64,000 bases of DNA from Xiheibacterium sp038325765 (GCA_038325765.1 JBBQJI010000033.1:22334-86333); one strand, 5' to 3'; numbered from the stretch's first letter, positions 1 through 10,414 are shown. Numbers and translations are program-made. Notes: generated by a model not told the origin, from the letters alone.

Positions 1-58
1 AACCTCGCGCCGGCCGCCTCGCGCCGGGCTCTTCTCGCGACTGCCATGGGCGCCTGCC

Positions 59-556
59 TCAGCCCCCGAGGAGCTCGGTGAGGCCGTTGTAGGCCTCGGT
101 CAGTTTGCGTGTCACTGCGGTGGCGACCTCGAGCTTGTCGGGGTCGTTGGCGAAGCGATCGGGGTGGTACTGCTTCATCAGCCGCCGGTAGGCGCGACGC
201 ACCTGCGGCAGGTCGGCGCCGGGCTCGATCTCGAGGGTCTTGTACCAACGGCGGCGCTGCGCGGCGGCATCGATGGGCGGCGCACCGTGGACGCCGGCGC
301 GGGCGCGGGCGGTCTCGAAGGCCCGCTCCCACGCCTCCTCGGCGGCGTCCTTGAAGCGGCGGGCGCTGCGACCGGCGCGGCCGCCCACGGTCGTGGAATC
401 GCCGGGGTCGCCCTCGGCATCCGTCTGCGCCTCGGCGGCGCGGGTGGCCTCGCGCTGGGCGTCGAGCAGGTCGCGGTCCTCGTCGCGCTCGAACGCGAGA
501 CGGAAGTCGGTCACGCTGGCGCGCGCGAGGTCCAACAGTCGCTTGCCGATGCTCAT
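59..556 (-). CDS. J-domain (DnaJ-like) protein
   Basis: A 165-residue protein whose C-terminal third (about residues 103-163) is a J domain with the HPD tripeptide at 131-133, preceded by the basic helix II (RRAYRRLMKQY). J domains stimulate the ATPase of Hsp70/DnaK. The N-terminal 100 residues are charged, Ala/Arg-rich and resemble nothing I recognise; there is no Gly/Phe region or zinc domain, so this is a J-only co-chaperone (class C) and not DnaJ itself. Its ATG overlaps the stop of the PilZ gene upstream by four bases, so it is probably translated in the same operon as PilZ and RNase G. Its Hsp70 partner is not in the window. Confidence 0.85.
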   Translation of the reverse strand: MSIGKRLLDLARASVTDFRLAFERDEDRDLLDAQREATRAAEAQTDAEGDPGDSTTVGGRAGRSARRFKDAAEEAWERAFETARARAGVHGAPPIDAAAQRRRWYKTLEIEPGADLPQVRRAYRRLMKQYHPDRFANDPDKLEVATAVTRKLTEAYNGLTELLGG

Positions 557-1131
557 CGTGGTGACCGGGGGCCGCTGCCGCCCGGATCCTGATCGAACTC
601 GTCGTCGTCGTCGAGGATTTCCAGATCGATCGCCTGGAGCTTCACCAGGGTCTGGTGGGCATCGAACGCCTCGGCCTCGGCAGGCGCCGGCGGGGCGGTG
701 ACCACCTTGGTGTCGGCGGGCGGATGGACAGGCGGGCGGACCACCCGGGTGTCGCCGGCCACGGGCGCCGGAGCCGGGCCCCGCGAACCGGCCGGCACCA
801 GCAGGTCGCGGGGACGCTGCCGAGTCACGATGTCACCGATCCGCAGCACCGTTTCTGGATCGAGGCGCGCGAACTCGATGCCCACCCCGGCGGGCTGCTG
901 CTGGTGCCGCACCACCCGCCCGTGCGCGCTGATGAGCACCGGGTCGTCCAGCAGCACCGTGAAGCGCACCTGCACCTTGGTGCCCAGCGCGACGAAGCGA
1001 AAGGTGTGCACGAACACGCCGTGCTCGGACAGATCGCTGACGTACACCATCGATGGCATGGCGCCGAACTCGGCGTTGACCGGCACGCGCTCGGCGCGAC
1101 GTCGCTCTTTGGCCTCGTCGTCGTCGGCCAT
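553..1131 (-). CDS. PilZ-domain protein
   Basis: A 192-residue cytoplasmic protein. Residues 10-95 form a PilZ-type beta barrel: an RRAERVPV segment at the N terminus followed by DLSEHGVFV, which match the RxxxR and D/NxSxxG c-di-GMP-binding signatures of the family, and the G(V/I)G(I/V)EF strand typical of the myxobacterial subfamily. The C-terminal half is a low-complexity Pro/Val/Ala linker ending in an acidic stretch. PilZ proteins usually act as c-di-GMP effectors in motility or envelope regulation. The start ATG shares one base with the TGA of the RNase G gene upstream, so translation is probably coupled. The specific target is unknown. Confidence 0.82.
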   Translation of the reverse strand: MADDDEAKERRRAERVPVNAEFGAMPSMVYVSDLSEHGVFVHTFRFVALGTKVQVRFTVLLDDPVLISAHGRVVRHQQQPAGVGIEFARLDPETVLRIGDIVTRQRPRDLLVPAGSRGPAPAPVAGDTRVVRPPVHPPADTKVVTAPPAPAEAEAFDAHQTLVKLQAIDLEILDDDDEFDQDPGGSGPRSPR

Positions 1132-2687
1132 CAGTCGTCGTCACCATCGCGTCCGCGTCCGCCCCCGGGCTTGCCGGGCTGCTTGCCCTTCACCTCGAAG
1201 TGCTCGACATGGAAGCCCTTGCGGGCGTGGATCTCGATCGCCCGCTGCACGCGCTTGACCGTCTCGTCGACGGCGACCGACTCGGCGCCGCGCATGAGGT
1301 CCGCGACCTCGGGGTTGACGTTGACCAAGATCGCGTCGCCGGGGATGTGGGCAGCCTCGCGCCGGATGTGGCGCAGGATCTCGAACGCCACCGTCGACGT
1401 GCTCTTGGTGTAGCCCTTGCCGTTGCACGACGCGCACGGCGAGGTGAGCATGCGCTGCAGGCTCTCGCGGGTGCGCTTGCGGCTCATCTCGACCAGGCCC
1501 ATCTCGCTGATCTTGGTGATGTGGGCTTTGGCGCGGTCCTTTCGCAGCGCATCTTGCAGCTTGCGGTAGACCTTTCGACGGTTGGACTCGCGGTCCATGT
1601 CGATGAAGTCGATGATGATCAGACCGCCGAGGTTGCGCAGCCGCAGCTGGTCGGCGATCTCGTCGGCGGCCTCGAGGTTGGTCTGGGTGATCGTCTCCTC
1701 GAGGGTCTTGCCCTTGGAGCCGACGAACTTGCCGGTGTTGACGTCGATCGCCGTGAGCGCTTCGCCCTGATCGAAGATCAGCGTGCCGCCGCTCTTGAGC
1801 GTGACCTGGCGCTCGAGCGCGCGATCGATCTCGGCCTCGATGCCATAGCCGTCGAAGATCGGCTCGCGGCCCTCGTACAGCTCGATCTTGGCGGCGTAGT
1901 CGGGCAAGAACGCCTTGACGAAGCGGGCGAGGCGCTCGTGCTGCGCGCGGTCGTCGGTGATGACGCGATCGAGATCGGGGCTCAGGTTGTCGCGGACGAT
2001 GCGGAGCACCAGATCGAGGTCGCGATACAGCAGCACCGGCGCACGGTGCAGCCGCTCGTTGGCCTTGATGTTCGCCCACAGCTTGAGCAGGTAGTCCATG
2101 TCGGCGCGGACCTGGCCGTTGGTCGCGTTCTCGGCCACGGTGCGCACGATGAAGCCGGCGCCCGGCGGCCGGACCTGCTCGACCAGACGCCGCAGCCGCC
2201 GACGGTCGCGCTCGGTGCCGACCCGCCGCGAGATGCCGATGTGGCTCACCGTCGGCATGAACACGACGTTGCGCCCGGGCAGCGAGATGTACGATGTGAT
2301 GCGGGCGCCCTTGTTCGAGATCGGGTCCTTGACGACTTGGACGAGGACCTCTTGCCCGGGACGCACCAAGGTCGCGATGTCGGGCGCCTTGCCGCGGCGC
2401 GGGGGCAGGCCGCCCTCGCCGACGTCGTCGTCGCCTTCGGTGACGGTGCCGTCGCTCGGTCGGGCGATGTCGCCGGCGTAGAGGAACGCGGCCTTCTCTT
2501 CGCCGATGTCGACGAACGCGGCCTGCATGCCGGGGAGCACCCGCAGCACGCGACCTTTGTAGACGTTGCCCACGGTACCGCGGGCGCGCTCGCGCTCGAG
2601 GTAGAGCTCGGACAAGATCCCGTGCTCGATGAGTGCGACCCGCTTGTCGGGGCCGTCGGCGTTGACGACGATGACGGATTGTGCCAC
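1131..2687 (-). CDS. rng: Ribonuclease G/E family endoribonuclease
   Basis: A 518-residue RNase E/G catalytic-core protein. It opens with the family's beta strand and an interrupted S1 domain (about residues 38-135, with an acidic Gly-rich insertion near 80-100). The two metal-binding aspartates are visible in AIDVN (D315) and IIIDFIDMD (D360), and the Zn-link cysteines in CASC (C418, C421). It lacks the long C-terminal scaffold of RNase E, so RNase G is the better name. I chose the GTG at 2687 because homology starts there at once; an upstream in-frame extension to 2828 is Pro/Arg-rich and not family-like. It probably acts in rRNA maturation and mRNA decay, and leads an operon with the PilZ and J-domain genes. 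Confidence 0.93.
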   Translation of the reverse strand: MAQSVIVVNADGPDKRVALIEHGILSELYLERERARGTVGNVYKGRVLRVLPGMQAAFVDIGEEKAAFLYAGDIARPSDGTVTEGDDDVGEGGLPPRRGKAPDIATLVRPGQEVLVQVVKDPISNKGARITSYISLPGRNVVFMPTVSHIGISRRVGTERDRRRLRRLVEQVRPPGAGFIVRTVAENATNGQVRADMDYLLKLWANIKANERLHRAPVLLYRDLDLVLRIVRDNLSPDLDRVITDDRAQHERLARFVKAFLPDYAAKIELYEGREPIFDGYGIEAEIDRALERQVTLKSGGTLIFDQGEALTAIDVNTGKFVGSKGKTLEETITQTNLEAADEIADQLRLRNLGGLIIIDFIDMDRESNRRKVYRKLQDALRKDRAKAHITKISEMGLVEMSRKRTRESLQRMLTSPCASCNGKGYTKSTSTVAFEILRHIRREAAHIPGDAILVNVNPEVADLMRGAESVAVDETVKRVQRAIEIHARKGFHVEHFEVKGKQPGKPGGGRGRDGDDD

Positions 2688-2851
2688 GTGCGAATGTTCT
2701 CGATGATGAGGGAGGGGGAAGGCGGGGTCTGTGCGGGCTCTCGCCGGCACCGGGCGCGTTGGCACCCCGCACGGCGTGGCCGGGACCTGGGCGCGGAGCA
2801 TACACCAACCGTGCGACGGGCGCGGCAAGCCGCGCGGAGCCTACTGGCGTC

Positions 2852-2955
2852 GACTCCTGGCCGCGGCTATTGGCCGCGACTCCTGGCCGCGACTCCTGGC
2901 CGCGACTCCTGGCCGCGACCACTGGCCTCGACTCCTGGCCGCGACTCCTGGCCGC
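2852..2955. repeat. 13-bp tandem array, 8 units
   Basis: Eight head-to-tail copies of gactcctggccgc, five or six of them identical and the rest with a few changes; a more degenerate ninth copy may precede at 2839-2851. It lies in the 504-bp gap (2688-3191) between divergently transcribed rng and the membrane-protein gene. The period is not a multiple of three and no convincing gene crosses it. The rest of the gap shows no gene, only a terminator-like hairpin near 3136. Confidence 0.95.
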
Positions 2956-3135
2956 CGCATGCCGGTCCCTGAGGTGCGCGTGGCAGGCCGACGCCGTCTC
3001 CGATCGGCTGCCGGCAACCGCCGCGCACCTCGCGGTCTTCGCCCCGGTGGGCACGTCGTGCCGACCGCGTTCGCGCAGCCCCTCGACGCAGCGCGCATGC
3101 TCGCTGAGCGCACGCGCAGTGCATCGGACGTGCAG

Positions 3136-3156
3136 CCGCGTGGTCGCGGATTTTTT
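3136..3156 (+). terminator. Terminator-like hairpin in a leader
   Basis: A ccgcg/cgcgg stem with a TGGT loop is followed by one A and six Ts (3151-3156), a rare T run in this GC-rich sequence. It sits about 35 bases before the GTG of the gene at 3192, with no plus-strand gene before it. It could be a leader attenuator or the end of a small unannotated transcript. The stem is only five pairs, so this is tentative. Confidence 0.35.
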
Positions 3157-3191
3157 GGTCGCGCCGATCGATTCGGACAACCTCGCCGGCG

Positions 3192-4118
3192 GTGACGCAA
3201 CGGATCCCGACCCAGAGAATGCTCGCCGCCGCCGTCATGCAGCAGGCGTGGCGCGAGGGCAGACGCAGGGTCTGCCTGTTCTGCGCCGATGAGCTGCGAC
3301 CCGCGGCGTGCTGCATCGTCGACGCGCTGCTCACCCGCGGTTACGAGGTCTCGCTGCTCACGGGCGCCGAGGCCCGCGAGGGGCTGCAGGCCGAGGCGAG
3401 CGCCGAGGTCCTGCGCGTGATCTGGGCGCCGGAGACGAGCAGTCGCGACACGCGATTGCGGCTGCGTGATGCCCTCGATCCCGACGCCGCCGGCGACGTG
3501 TTGGTGCTCGCCGCGCCGACGCCCCGCGGTGTGATCGAGGCCATCGACGCCTTCGGCTCGCCACCGCGTCGTCGCCCCCGGATCCAGCCGCGCCGCCACT
3601 ACCTCGCGCAGCCGACCCTGATCGAGCGCAGGCTCGACGCCGGCCACTGGACCGCGAGCGGGCTCGGGGCCCTCGCGATCGTGCTGACGCTCGCCTTCGG
3701 TCTGTGGCTTGGCGCCGCAGATGGGCCCGCTGCGCCCGCGCCCGCGGTGCCCGAGACCACGCTTGCGGACGGCGTCGCCGCCGAGACGATGTCCGCACCC
3801 CGGAGCCTCGACGAGCCGGTGCTCGCGTCGGGCCGCGCCGTAACCCTGGTGGCGTACGAGGACGACGAGGACGACGAGCCGATCATCATCCTCGACGAGA
3901 TCGACGACGTCGACGACGCCCCGGTGCGGCCGCGCGCCGCGGAGCCGACCCCGCTCGGCGGTACCCCCACCGCCGACGAGGCAGCGCCGCTCGTTCGCGC
4001 GACGACCACCGCCGGTTCGGCGACGATGCCGATGGGCGGAATGCCGATGGGCGGAATGCCGATGGGCGGGATGCCGTCGTGGTCACGGACCGGCGCGCGC
4101 GTCATCGATCCGTTCTGA
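3192..4118 (+). CDS. Single-pass membrane protein with MPMGG repeats
   Basis: A 308-residue protein of unknown function. Residues 1-125 form a compact alternating alpha/beta domain that could be Rossmann-like, with a Cys-rich start (VCLFCADE, ACC). A Pro/Arg-rich linker follows, then one clear membrane helix near residues 157-178. The rest is a disordered, very acidic stretch (DDEDDEP, ILDEIDDVDD) and a Met/Gly-rich tail with three exact MPMGG repeats encoded by a 15-bp tandem repeat. The likely topology is N-terminus inside with the acidic tail outside. The start is a GTG and somewhat uncertain. I recognise no family, and the gene stands alone between RNase G and the pyrophosphorylase. Confidence 0.7.
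   Translation: MTQRIPTQRMLAAAVMQQAWREGRRRVCLFCADELRPAACCIVDALLTRGYEVSLLTGAEAREGLQAEASAEVLRVIWAPETSSRDTRLRLRDALDPDAAGDVLVLAAPTPRGVIEAIDAFGSPPRRRPRIQPRRHYLAQPTLIERRLDAGHWTASGLGALAIVLTLAFGLWLGAADGPAAPAPAVPETTLADGVAAETMSAPRSLDEPVLASGRAVTLVAYEDDEDDEPIIILDEIDDVDDAPVRPRAAEPTPLGGTPTADEAAPLVRATTTAGSATMPMGGMPMGGMPMGGMPSWSRTGARVIDPF
4026..4070 (+). repeat. 15-bp in-frame repeat, 3 units
   Basis: Three copies of atgccgatgggcgga (the last ends in ggg) encode MPMGG three times at the tail of the membrane protein; a truncated fourth copy starts the MPSW that follows. Being in frame, copy-number change would alter tail length without disrupting the protein. Confidence 0.9.
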
Positions 4119-4193
4119 CGGCAGCGGGCGGGCGCCACGCCGCACGGGGTGCGCACGCTTTGTGTGCCGTGGAGTTCGTGCTACCGGTAGCGC

Positions 4194-5345
4194 GTGGAAC
4201 TCCGCAGCAGCGTCGCCCACCACGCGTTCGATCCCGATATCTTCGCCGATCTGTGCCGCCGCGTCGTGACCGGTGAGCTCGAGCCCGCGGCCAACCGGCT
4301 GGCCCAGGCCCCGACCCCGCTCGCGACGCCGCCCGTCGACCTGCATGGCGCGGGCGATGCGATCACCAAGGATCGCACCGAGGCCGGCCTCGCCGCCCTG
4401 CGTGCCGGTCGCGTCGCGGTGCTCGTGCTCGGCGGTGGCATGGCGACGCGCTTCGGTGGCGGCGCCAAGGGTGTGGTGCCCGTGGTCGACGGGCATCCCC
4501 GCACCAGTTTCCTCGCGGTGAAGCTCGCCGAGGTCCAGCGCCGCGCAGCCGCCCTCGACTGCTCGATCCCCGTGGTGCTCATGTACAGCTTCGCGACCGA
4601 GGCGGCGAGCCGCGCCCACGTCGAGGCGATCGACTGGGCTGGTCTGCGCGCGGACGACCGCTTCTGGTTCAGCCAGTCGATCATGCCGCGCGTGCTGCCC
4701 GACGGCACGCCGCTTCCGAGCCTCCCCGAGGCCGACGACCTCGACGACAGCACGCTATTCGCCGCGCCCGGCCACGGCGACACCTTGGGCCGGCTCCGCA
4801 GCAGCGGCACACTCGCCACGCTACGCGAGCGCGGCGTCGAGCACATCTTGGTGTCCAACGTCGACAACGTCGGCGCGTCGCTCGACCCCGCGATCCTCGG
4901 CGCTCACCTCCGCGCGGCGGCCGATGGCGCCGCGGTATCGGTCGAGGTCGTGCGCCGCATCCCGGGTGATGCGGGCGGCTGCATCGCCTGCCTGCCCGGG
5001 GGTCGCCCCGCGATCGTCGAGGGATTCCGTCTGCCCGTCGGCACCGATCTCGCCGACTTCCCCCACTTCAACACCAACACGCTGTGGCTCGCGACCAAGG
5101 CCATGGATCGCGACTTCGACCTCACCTGGTTCGCGGTGCGCAAGATGATCGCGTGGCCCGGTGGTGGCGAGCGCGAGGTGGTGCAGTTCGAGCGGCTCAT
5201 CGGTCAAGTCACCGAGTTCGCCCCGACCGCCTTCCTCGACGTCGACCGCGACACCCGATTTCTGCCGATCAAGACCCGCGAGGATCTCGCGGCCGCCAGG
5301 CCGGCGCTCGAGGCCTTCGCCCGCAGCGTGGGCCTGCTCGACTAG
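4194..5345 (+). CDS. UDPGP-family nucleotide-sugar pyrophosphorylase
   Basis: A 383-residue enzyme of the eukaryotic-type UDP-sugar pyrophosphorylase family, which makes a UDP-sugar from UTP and a sugar-1-phosphate. The nucleotide-binding loop LGGGMATRFGGGAKG occupies residues 79-93; further family marks are the VLMYSF strand, the GHGD motif near 197, SNVDN near 221 and the FNTNT segment near 299. Whether the substrate is glucose-1-P or N-acetylglucosamine-1-P cannot be read safely. It starts at a GTG with a TACCGG hexamer just six bases ahead, a near match to the short-leader promoter pattern seen elsewhere in the window. It is monocistronic by spacing. Confidence 0.85.
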   Translation: MELRSSVAHHAFDPDIFADLCRRVVTGELEPAANRLAQAPTPLATPPVDLHGAGDAITKDRTEAGLAALRAGRVAVLVLGGGMATRFGGGAKGVVPVVDGHPRTSFLAVKLAEVQRRAAALDCSIPVVLMYSFATEAASRAHVEAIDWAGLRADDRFWFSQSIMPRVLPDGTPLPSLPEADDLDDSTLFAAPGHGDTLGRLRSSGTLATLRERGVEHILVSNVDNVGASLDPAILGAHLRAAADGAAVSVEVVRRIPGDAGGCIACLPGGRPAIVEGFRLPVGTDLADFPHFNTNTLWLATKAMDRDFDLTWFAVRKMIAWPGGGEREVVQFERLIGQVTEFAPTAFLDVDRDTRFLPIKTREDLAAARPALEAFARSVGLLD

Positions 5346-5459
5346 CCTCCCGCCCCCGCGTCCGCCCCGCGATTTCGCCACCGCGGGCGCACGCACGGCT
5401 GCGGCGCCCCCATCGTCCGCTTTCGTCTGGGGGCCTTCCCCCGGGCGGCGTCCGTCGTC

Positions 5460-5465
5460 TATCTT
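5460..5465 (+). promoter_or_regulatory. -10-like hexamer TATCTT, short leader
   Basis: TATCTT ends ten bases before the ATG at 5476 and fits the TANNNT pattern recurring before genes in this window. No good -35 is seen. The transcript would start within a few bases of the start codon. Confidence 0.4.
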
Positions 5466-5475
5466 CCCGCATCCC

Positions 5476-5967
5476 ATGGCGTTCAAGTACGAGCCCGGCA
5501 TCTACAGGACCAGCAAGTACCTCCCCGGCTTCGAGGCGCAGGTCGGGCCCGATCAGCTCGTGCTGATCCGTACCGACGGCGACTTCGCGCCGGCGTCGGT
5601 GCTGCTGCCGGTCACCAACACCCACAACCAGTGGCGGTTCCAGATGCCGGGGATCAAGATCCCGGCCAACTCGCTGAACTGGGGCGACACCCTGAGCAAG
5701 CTCCAGCACGAGGGTTTCTATCGCCTCAAGCAGGAGTTCGCGTTCGGCGACTCGGGCAAGTGGATCCAAAACGCGATCGTGCAGCTCGGGTACACCCGCA
5801 AGGGCGAGCCGATCCTGTTCATCGCCCAGCGCCGCGCGCCGCTCACCAACAACGAGCTGTGGTTCTCGGACAAGGGCGTGAAGATCGAGCCCGAGAAGCT
5901 CGACTCGCTCATCGAGCCCCTCGCCTGGTACCAGGAGCCCGAGAAGAAGGACGCGAAGAACAACTGA
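5476..5967 (+). CDS. Conserved small soluble protein, function unknown
   Basis: A 163-residue protein without signal peptide or membrane segment, rich in aromatic and charged residues, opening with MAFKYEPGIY. A hydrophobic, beta-rich core runs to about residue 140 and a Lys-rich tail ends it (EKKDAKNN). I do not recognise a named domain. The ATG at 5476 is favoured over in-frame upstream codons because the sequence before it is low-complexity Pro/Arg and because a -10-like hexamer lies just before it. It converges with the hybrid kinase gene, whose stop is 19 bases away. Confidence 0.72.
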   Translation: MAFKYEPGIYRTSKYLPGFEAQVGPDQLVLIRTDGDFAPASVLLPVTNTHNQWRFQMPGIKIPANSLNWGDTLSKLQHEGFYRLKQEFAFGDSGKWIQNAIVQLGYTRKGEPILFIAQRRAPLTNNELWFSDKGVKIEPEKLDSLIEPLAWYQEPEKKDAKNN

Positions 5968-5986
5968 TCGCGGCCCGCCTGCCCGC

Positions 5987-7546
5987 TCACTCGGTGGCGA
6001 AGCGGGCGACGAGCCGGCGGAGCTCATCGGCGCCGAAGGGCTTGTCGATGCGGGCCGGGGCGCGGTCGAGGGCGTCGGCGATGTCGGGATCGAGGGCACC
6101 GCCGCTCATGAACGCGAAGCGGCTCGCGAGCTCGGGCCGCGCCGCCGTCACCGCCCGGAAGACCTCGAGCCCGGTCTTGCCGGGCATCATCATGTCGCAC
6201 AGCACCAGGTCGAAGTCGCCTGCGATGGCGCGCTCGATGGCGCGGTCGGGGTCGCTCTCGGTGGTCACCTCGTGGCGCATCAGCACCCGCGAGACCGACG
6301 CCAGCACGCCCTGATCGTCGTCGACCAGCAACACCCGCACTGGCCGCACCGCGGCGGCGCGAAGGTTCTGGGGCGCGGCCGGGGCGCCCGGCACGGCGGC
6401 ACGGTGGGGCAGCTCGACGCGCACGATCTCGGCGCCGGCCTCGGTGCGCACGCTGAGCGCACCGCCGAGCAACGACAACGCCCGCGAGACCCCGTCGAAC
6501 GCATCGGCGTCGGCGGCCGGCCCCGGGATGCCGAACTCCACCGAGATGAGATTCTGCTCCTGCCGCGTGCGCACGGAGATCGCACATCCCGCTGTGGGCT
6601 TGGTCCCGCTCGCGCGGCCGAGGATCTGCGTGAACAACCGCCGCACGACCGGCTGTGGCAGCGCCGCGAGTCCGACGCGCTCGGCGTCGATCGTGATCCG
6701 CGACTGACTGCCCTGCTTGAACCGCGTGGCGGCGAGGGCCTCGTCGAGGGCGGCATGGACGTCGGCCGTCGCCTCCTCGGCGGAGTCCGACGACGCCCGG
6801 AGATCCTGCAGCGTCCCGGCGGCGCGCGACAGTGCGACGATCGCCTCGTCGAGTAAGCGCACGTGATCGGTGCGATTCTCGACGGTGCCGCGCATGTCGT
6901 CGCGGAGCATCTGCAGCGTGGTGAGGGCAGACGTCAGCGGGCCCCCCAGCTCGTGGCCGACGCCTCGCGCCGCGAGCGACGACGCCTCGAGCCGCTCCGA
7001 CAGCTTGCCCATGCGCGCCGCATCAGCGCGAAGCCGCGGCGCCAGCACGAACACCGCGTGGCCGAGCACGCCGAGCAACCCCGCGGCCATGGCGATCGCC
7101 GACAGGGCCACCGCTTGCAGCGCGGTCCAGCGCGAGGCGAGCCGCCCCGACAATTCCCCGTTCTCGGCCCGCAGCTCCGCGGTCGCTGCACCCAAGCTGG
7201 CGGTCACCTTTTTGCGCCTGGCGTCGTCGTCGGGCCGACCCCGCAGCGCACGGAGTTCGACGATCGTCACCGCGACGTCGCGCACGATCGGGTCGGAGGG
7301 CGGACGCGACCGCAGCAGATCCCGATCGAGCGCGAGCAAGTCCTGCTCGGCGCGGTGCAGCGTGTCGGCCTCCGTCGCGCTCGCGACGTCGCCGGCGATC
7401 TGTTGCACGTCCATCAGCCAACCGACCCGACGCACCACGTCGTCGCGCACGGCCGAGACCTCCACGAGCAACAGCACGCACCACGTGGCGAAGCCGACGA
7501 GGACGGCGCCGATCACGGCCGTCACCACGATGCTCAGACGCCGCAT
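5987..7546 (-). CDS. Hybrid sensor kinase with degenerate ATPase and receiver
   Basis: A 519-residue membrane protein: one helix near residues 7-29, a periplasmic helical sensor, a second helix near 148-170, a HisKA segment with a good H-box (GHELGGPL, about 195-202), a GHKL-like region, and a C-terminal receiver (about 398-515). The receiver has the acidic pocket (VDDD), phospho-acceptor Asp in LCDMMMPG and conserved Lys in DKPF. The ATPase part lacks a recognisable N-box Asn (the region reads LFTQILGRA) and has no DxGxG loop, so catalytic activity is doubtful; it may act as a phosphatase, a pseudokinase or a scaffold for another kinase. It has its own promoter-like element upstream. Confidence 0.83.
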   Translation of the reverse strand: MRRLSIVVTAVIGAVLVGFATWCVLLLVEVSAVRDDVVRRVGWLMDVQQIAGDVASATEADTLHRAEQDLLALDRDLLRSRPPSDPIVRDVAVTIVELRALRGRPDDDARRKKVTASLGAATAELRAENGELSGRLASRWTALQAVALSAIAMAAGLLGVLGHAVFVLAPRLRADAARMGKLSERLEASSLAARGVGHELGGPLTSALTTLQMLRDDMRGTVENRTDHVRLLDEAIVALSRAAGTLQDLRASSDSAEEATADVHAALDEALAATRFKQGSQSRITIDAERVGLAALPQPVVRRLFTQILGRASGTKPTAGCAISVRTRQEQNLISVEFGIPGPAADADAFDGVSRALSLLGGALSVRTEAGAEIVRVELPHRAAVPGAPAAPQNLRAAAVRPVRVLLVDDDQGVLASVSRVLMRHEVTTESDPDRAIERAIAGDFDLVLCDMMMPGKTGLEVFRAVTAARPELASRFAFMSGGALDPDIADALDRAPARIDKPFGADELRRLVARFATE

Positions 7547-7555
7547 CCGGCTGCG

Positions 7556-7584
7556 AGCCTACGCACCGAGTGGCGTAGCGGCAA
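7556..7584 (-). promoter_or_regulatory. Promoter of the hybrid kinase gene
   Basis: On the minus strand TTGCCG (7579-7584) and TAGGCT (7556-7561) are separated by 17 bases, and the -10 hexamer ends nine bases before the ATG at 7546. This is a sigma-70-like arrangement that predicts an almost leaderless message. Confidence 0.5.
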
Positions 7585-7754
7585 AAGCTTCTGTGCGGCG
7601 CGGTCGCCACGCGACGTACGGTGGCCCCGTTGGAGGCGCGCGATCACGGTGCCACGGGGGCCTGCCACGTGCTGCACGCACGAAGTGATCGAACGGCCAA
7701 CCATGGGCCGCGACTCGTCGTTCGCCGCGATGCCCGATCGCGGGCGCCGGGCGA

Positions 7755-8210
7755 CTAGTCGTCGTCGTCGCTGAAGTCGCGCGCCCGGCCGCCGCGTCCC
7801 ACGCGATCCCGCGCCACGCCTTCGCGGTCCCGATCGCGCCCCGGGGTCTCGCGTCCGCGCCCAGGCGGCTTCGCCGAGGGCGGCGGCGACGGACTACGAT
7901 CGCCGAACGTGCGCGGCGGCCCGAAGTCGCGCGGGCCTCCACCCACGCCGCGGGGTCGCGGCGCCTGGGCCTGGGCCTCGTTGACGCGGATGGTTCGACC
8001 GTCGAGTTCCTGGCCATCGAGTTCCTTGATCGCCTGATCCGCCAGCGCTGGATCGGCGTAGGTCACGAACCCGAAGCCGCGTGAACGCCCGGTCTCGCGA
8101 TCGGTGATGACCCGCGCCTCGCTCACCTCGCCCACGCGGGAGAACGCTTCTTTCAGCCGGTCGTCGGTGGTGCCCCAAGACAGCCCTCCGACAAACAGTT
8201 TCTTCGACAT
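7755..8210 (-). CDS. RRM-type RNA-binding protein
   Basis: A 151-residue protein with one RNA-recognition motif at residues 3-78: RNP2 is LFVGGLSW and RNP1 is RGFGFVTY. The C-terminal half is disordered and rich in Arg/Gly/Pro/Asp, ending in an acidic tail, as in bacterial glycine-rich RNA-binding proteins linked to cold or RNA-chaperone roles. The ATG at 8210 is preceded by GGAGAAAG on the minus strand at a workable distance, and homology starts right at the N terminus. A promoter-like element at 8275 implies a leader of about 60 bases, unusually long for this window, which would allow post-transcriptional control. A second RRM protein with a near-identical domain lies at 33388. Confidence 0.9.
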   Translation of the reverse strand: MSKKLFVGGLSWGTTDDRLKEAFSRVGEVSEARVITDRETGRSRGFGFVTYADPALADQAIKELDGQELDGRTIRVNEAQAQAPRPRGVGGGPRDFGPPRTFGDRSPSPPPSAKPPGRGRETPGRDRDREGVARDRVGRGGRARDFSDDDD

Positions 8211-8274
8211 CTCTCTGACTTTCTCCCCGCGGGGCGCCGGGCGCGAAATGCATCGGGCGCACGGGAACGCATGC

Positions 8275-8283
8275 AGGGTATCA
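8275..8283 (-). promoter_or_regulatory. Extended -10 element of the RRM gene
   Basis: The minus strand reads TGATACCCT, an extended -10 (TGN plus TACCCT). The surrounding CCGGTGATACCCT matches the element before the GHKL ATPase operon (CCGGTGATACTCT) at all but one position. No good -35 is visible. Confidence 0.45.
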
Positions 8284-8444
8284 CCGGGCCCTGTGCGCTC
8301 GCCAGGCGCGGCAGCCCCAGGCACACAAGTCCCGGGCACGCCGCGGGCTCCGGACCACGCCCCGGGGGCACAACCGCCAGGCGCGTCGCGTGCCCCCGGG
8401 GCGGATCGCAGCCGAGTGTGGTAAGCCCCGAGGTCGAGGTCCCC

Positions 8445-10391
<1,947 letters not shown>

Positions 10392-10414
10392 GCGCGGGGG
10401 AAAGCGGGGGGAAA

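Noticed and set aside
2852..2955. CRISPR-like array
   Set aside because: Units abut directly with no spacers, are only 13 bp, and no cas gene is present; this is a simple tandem repeat.
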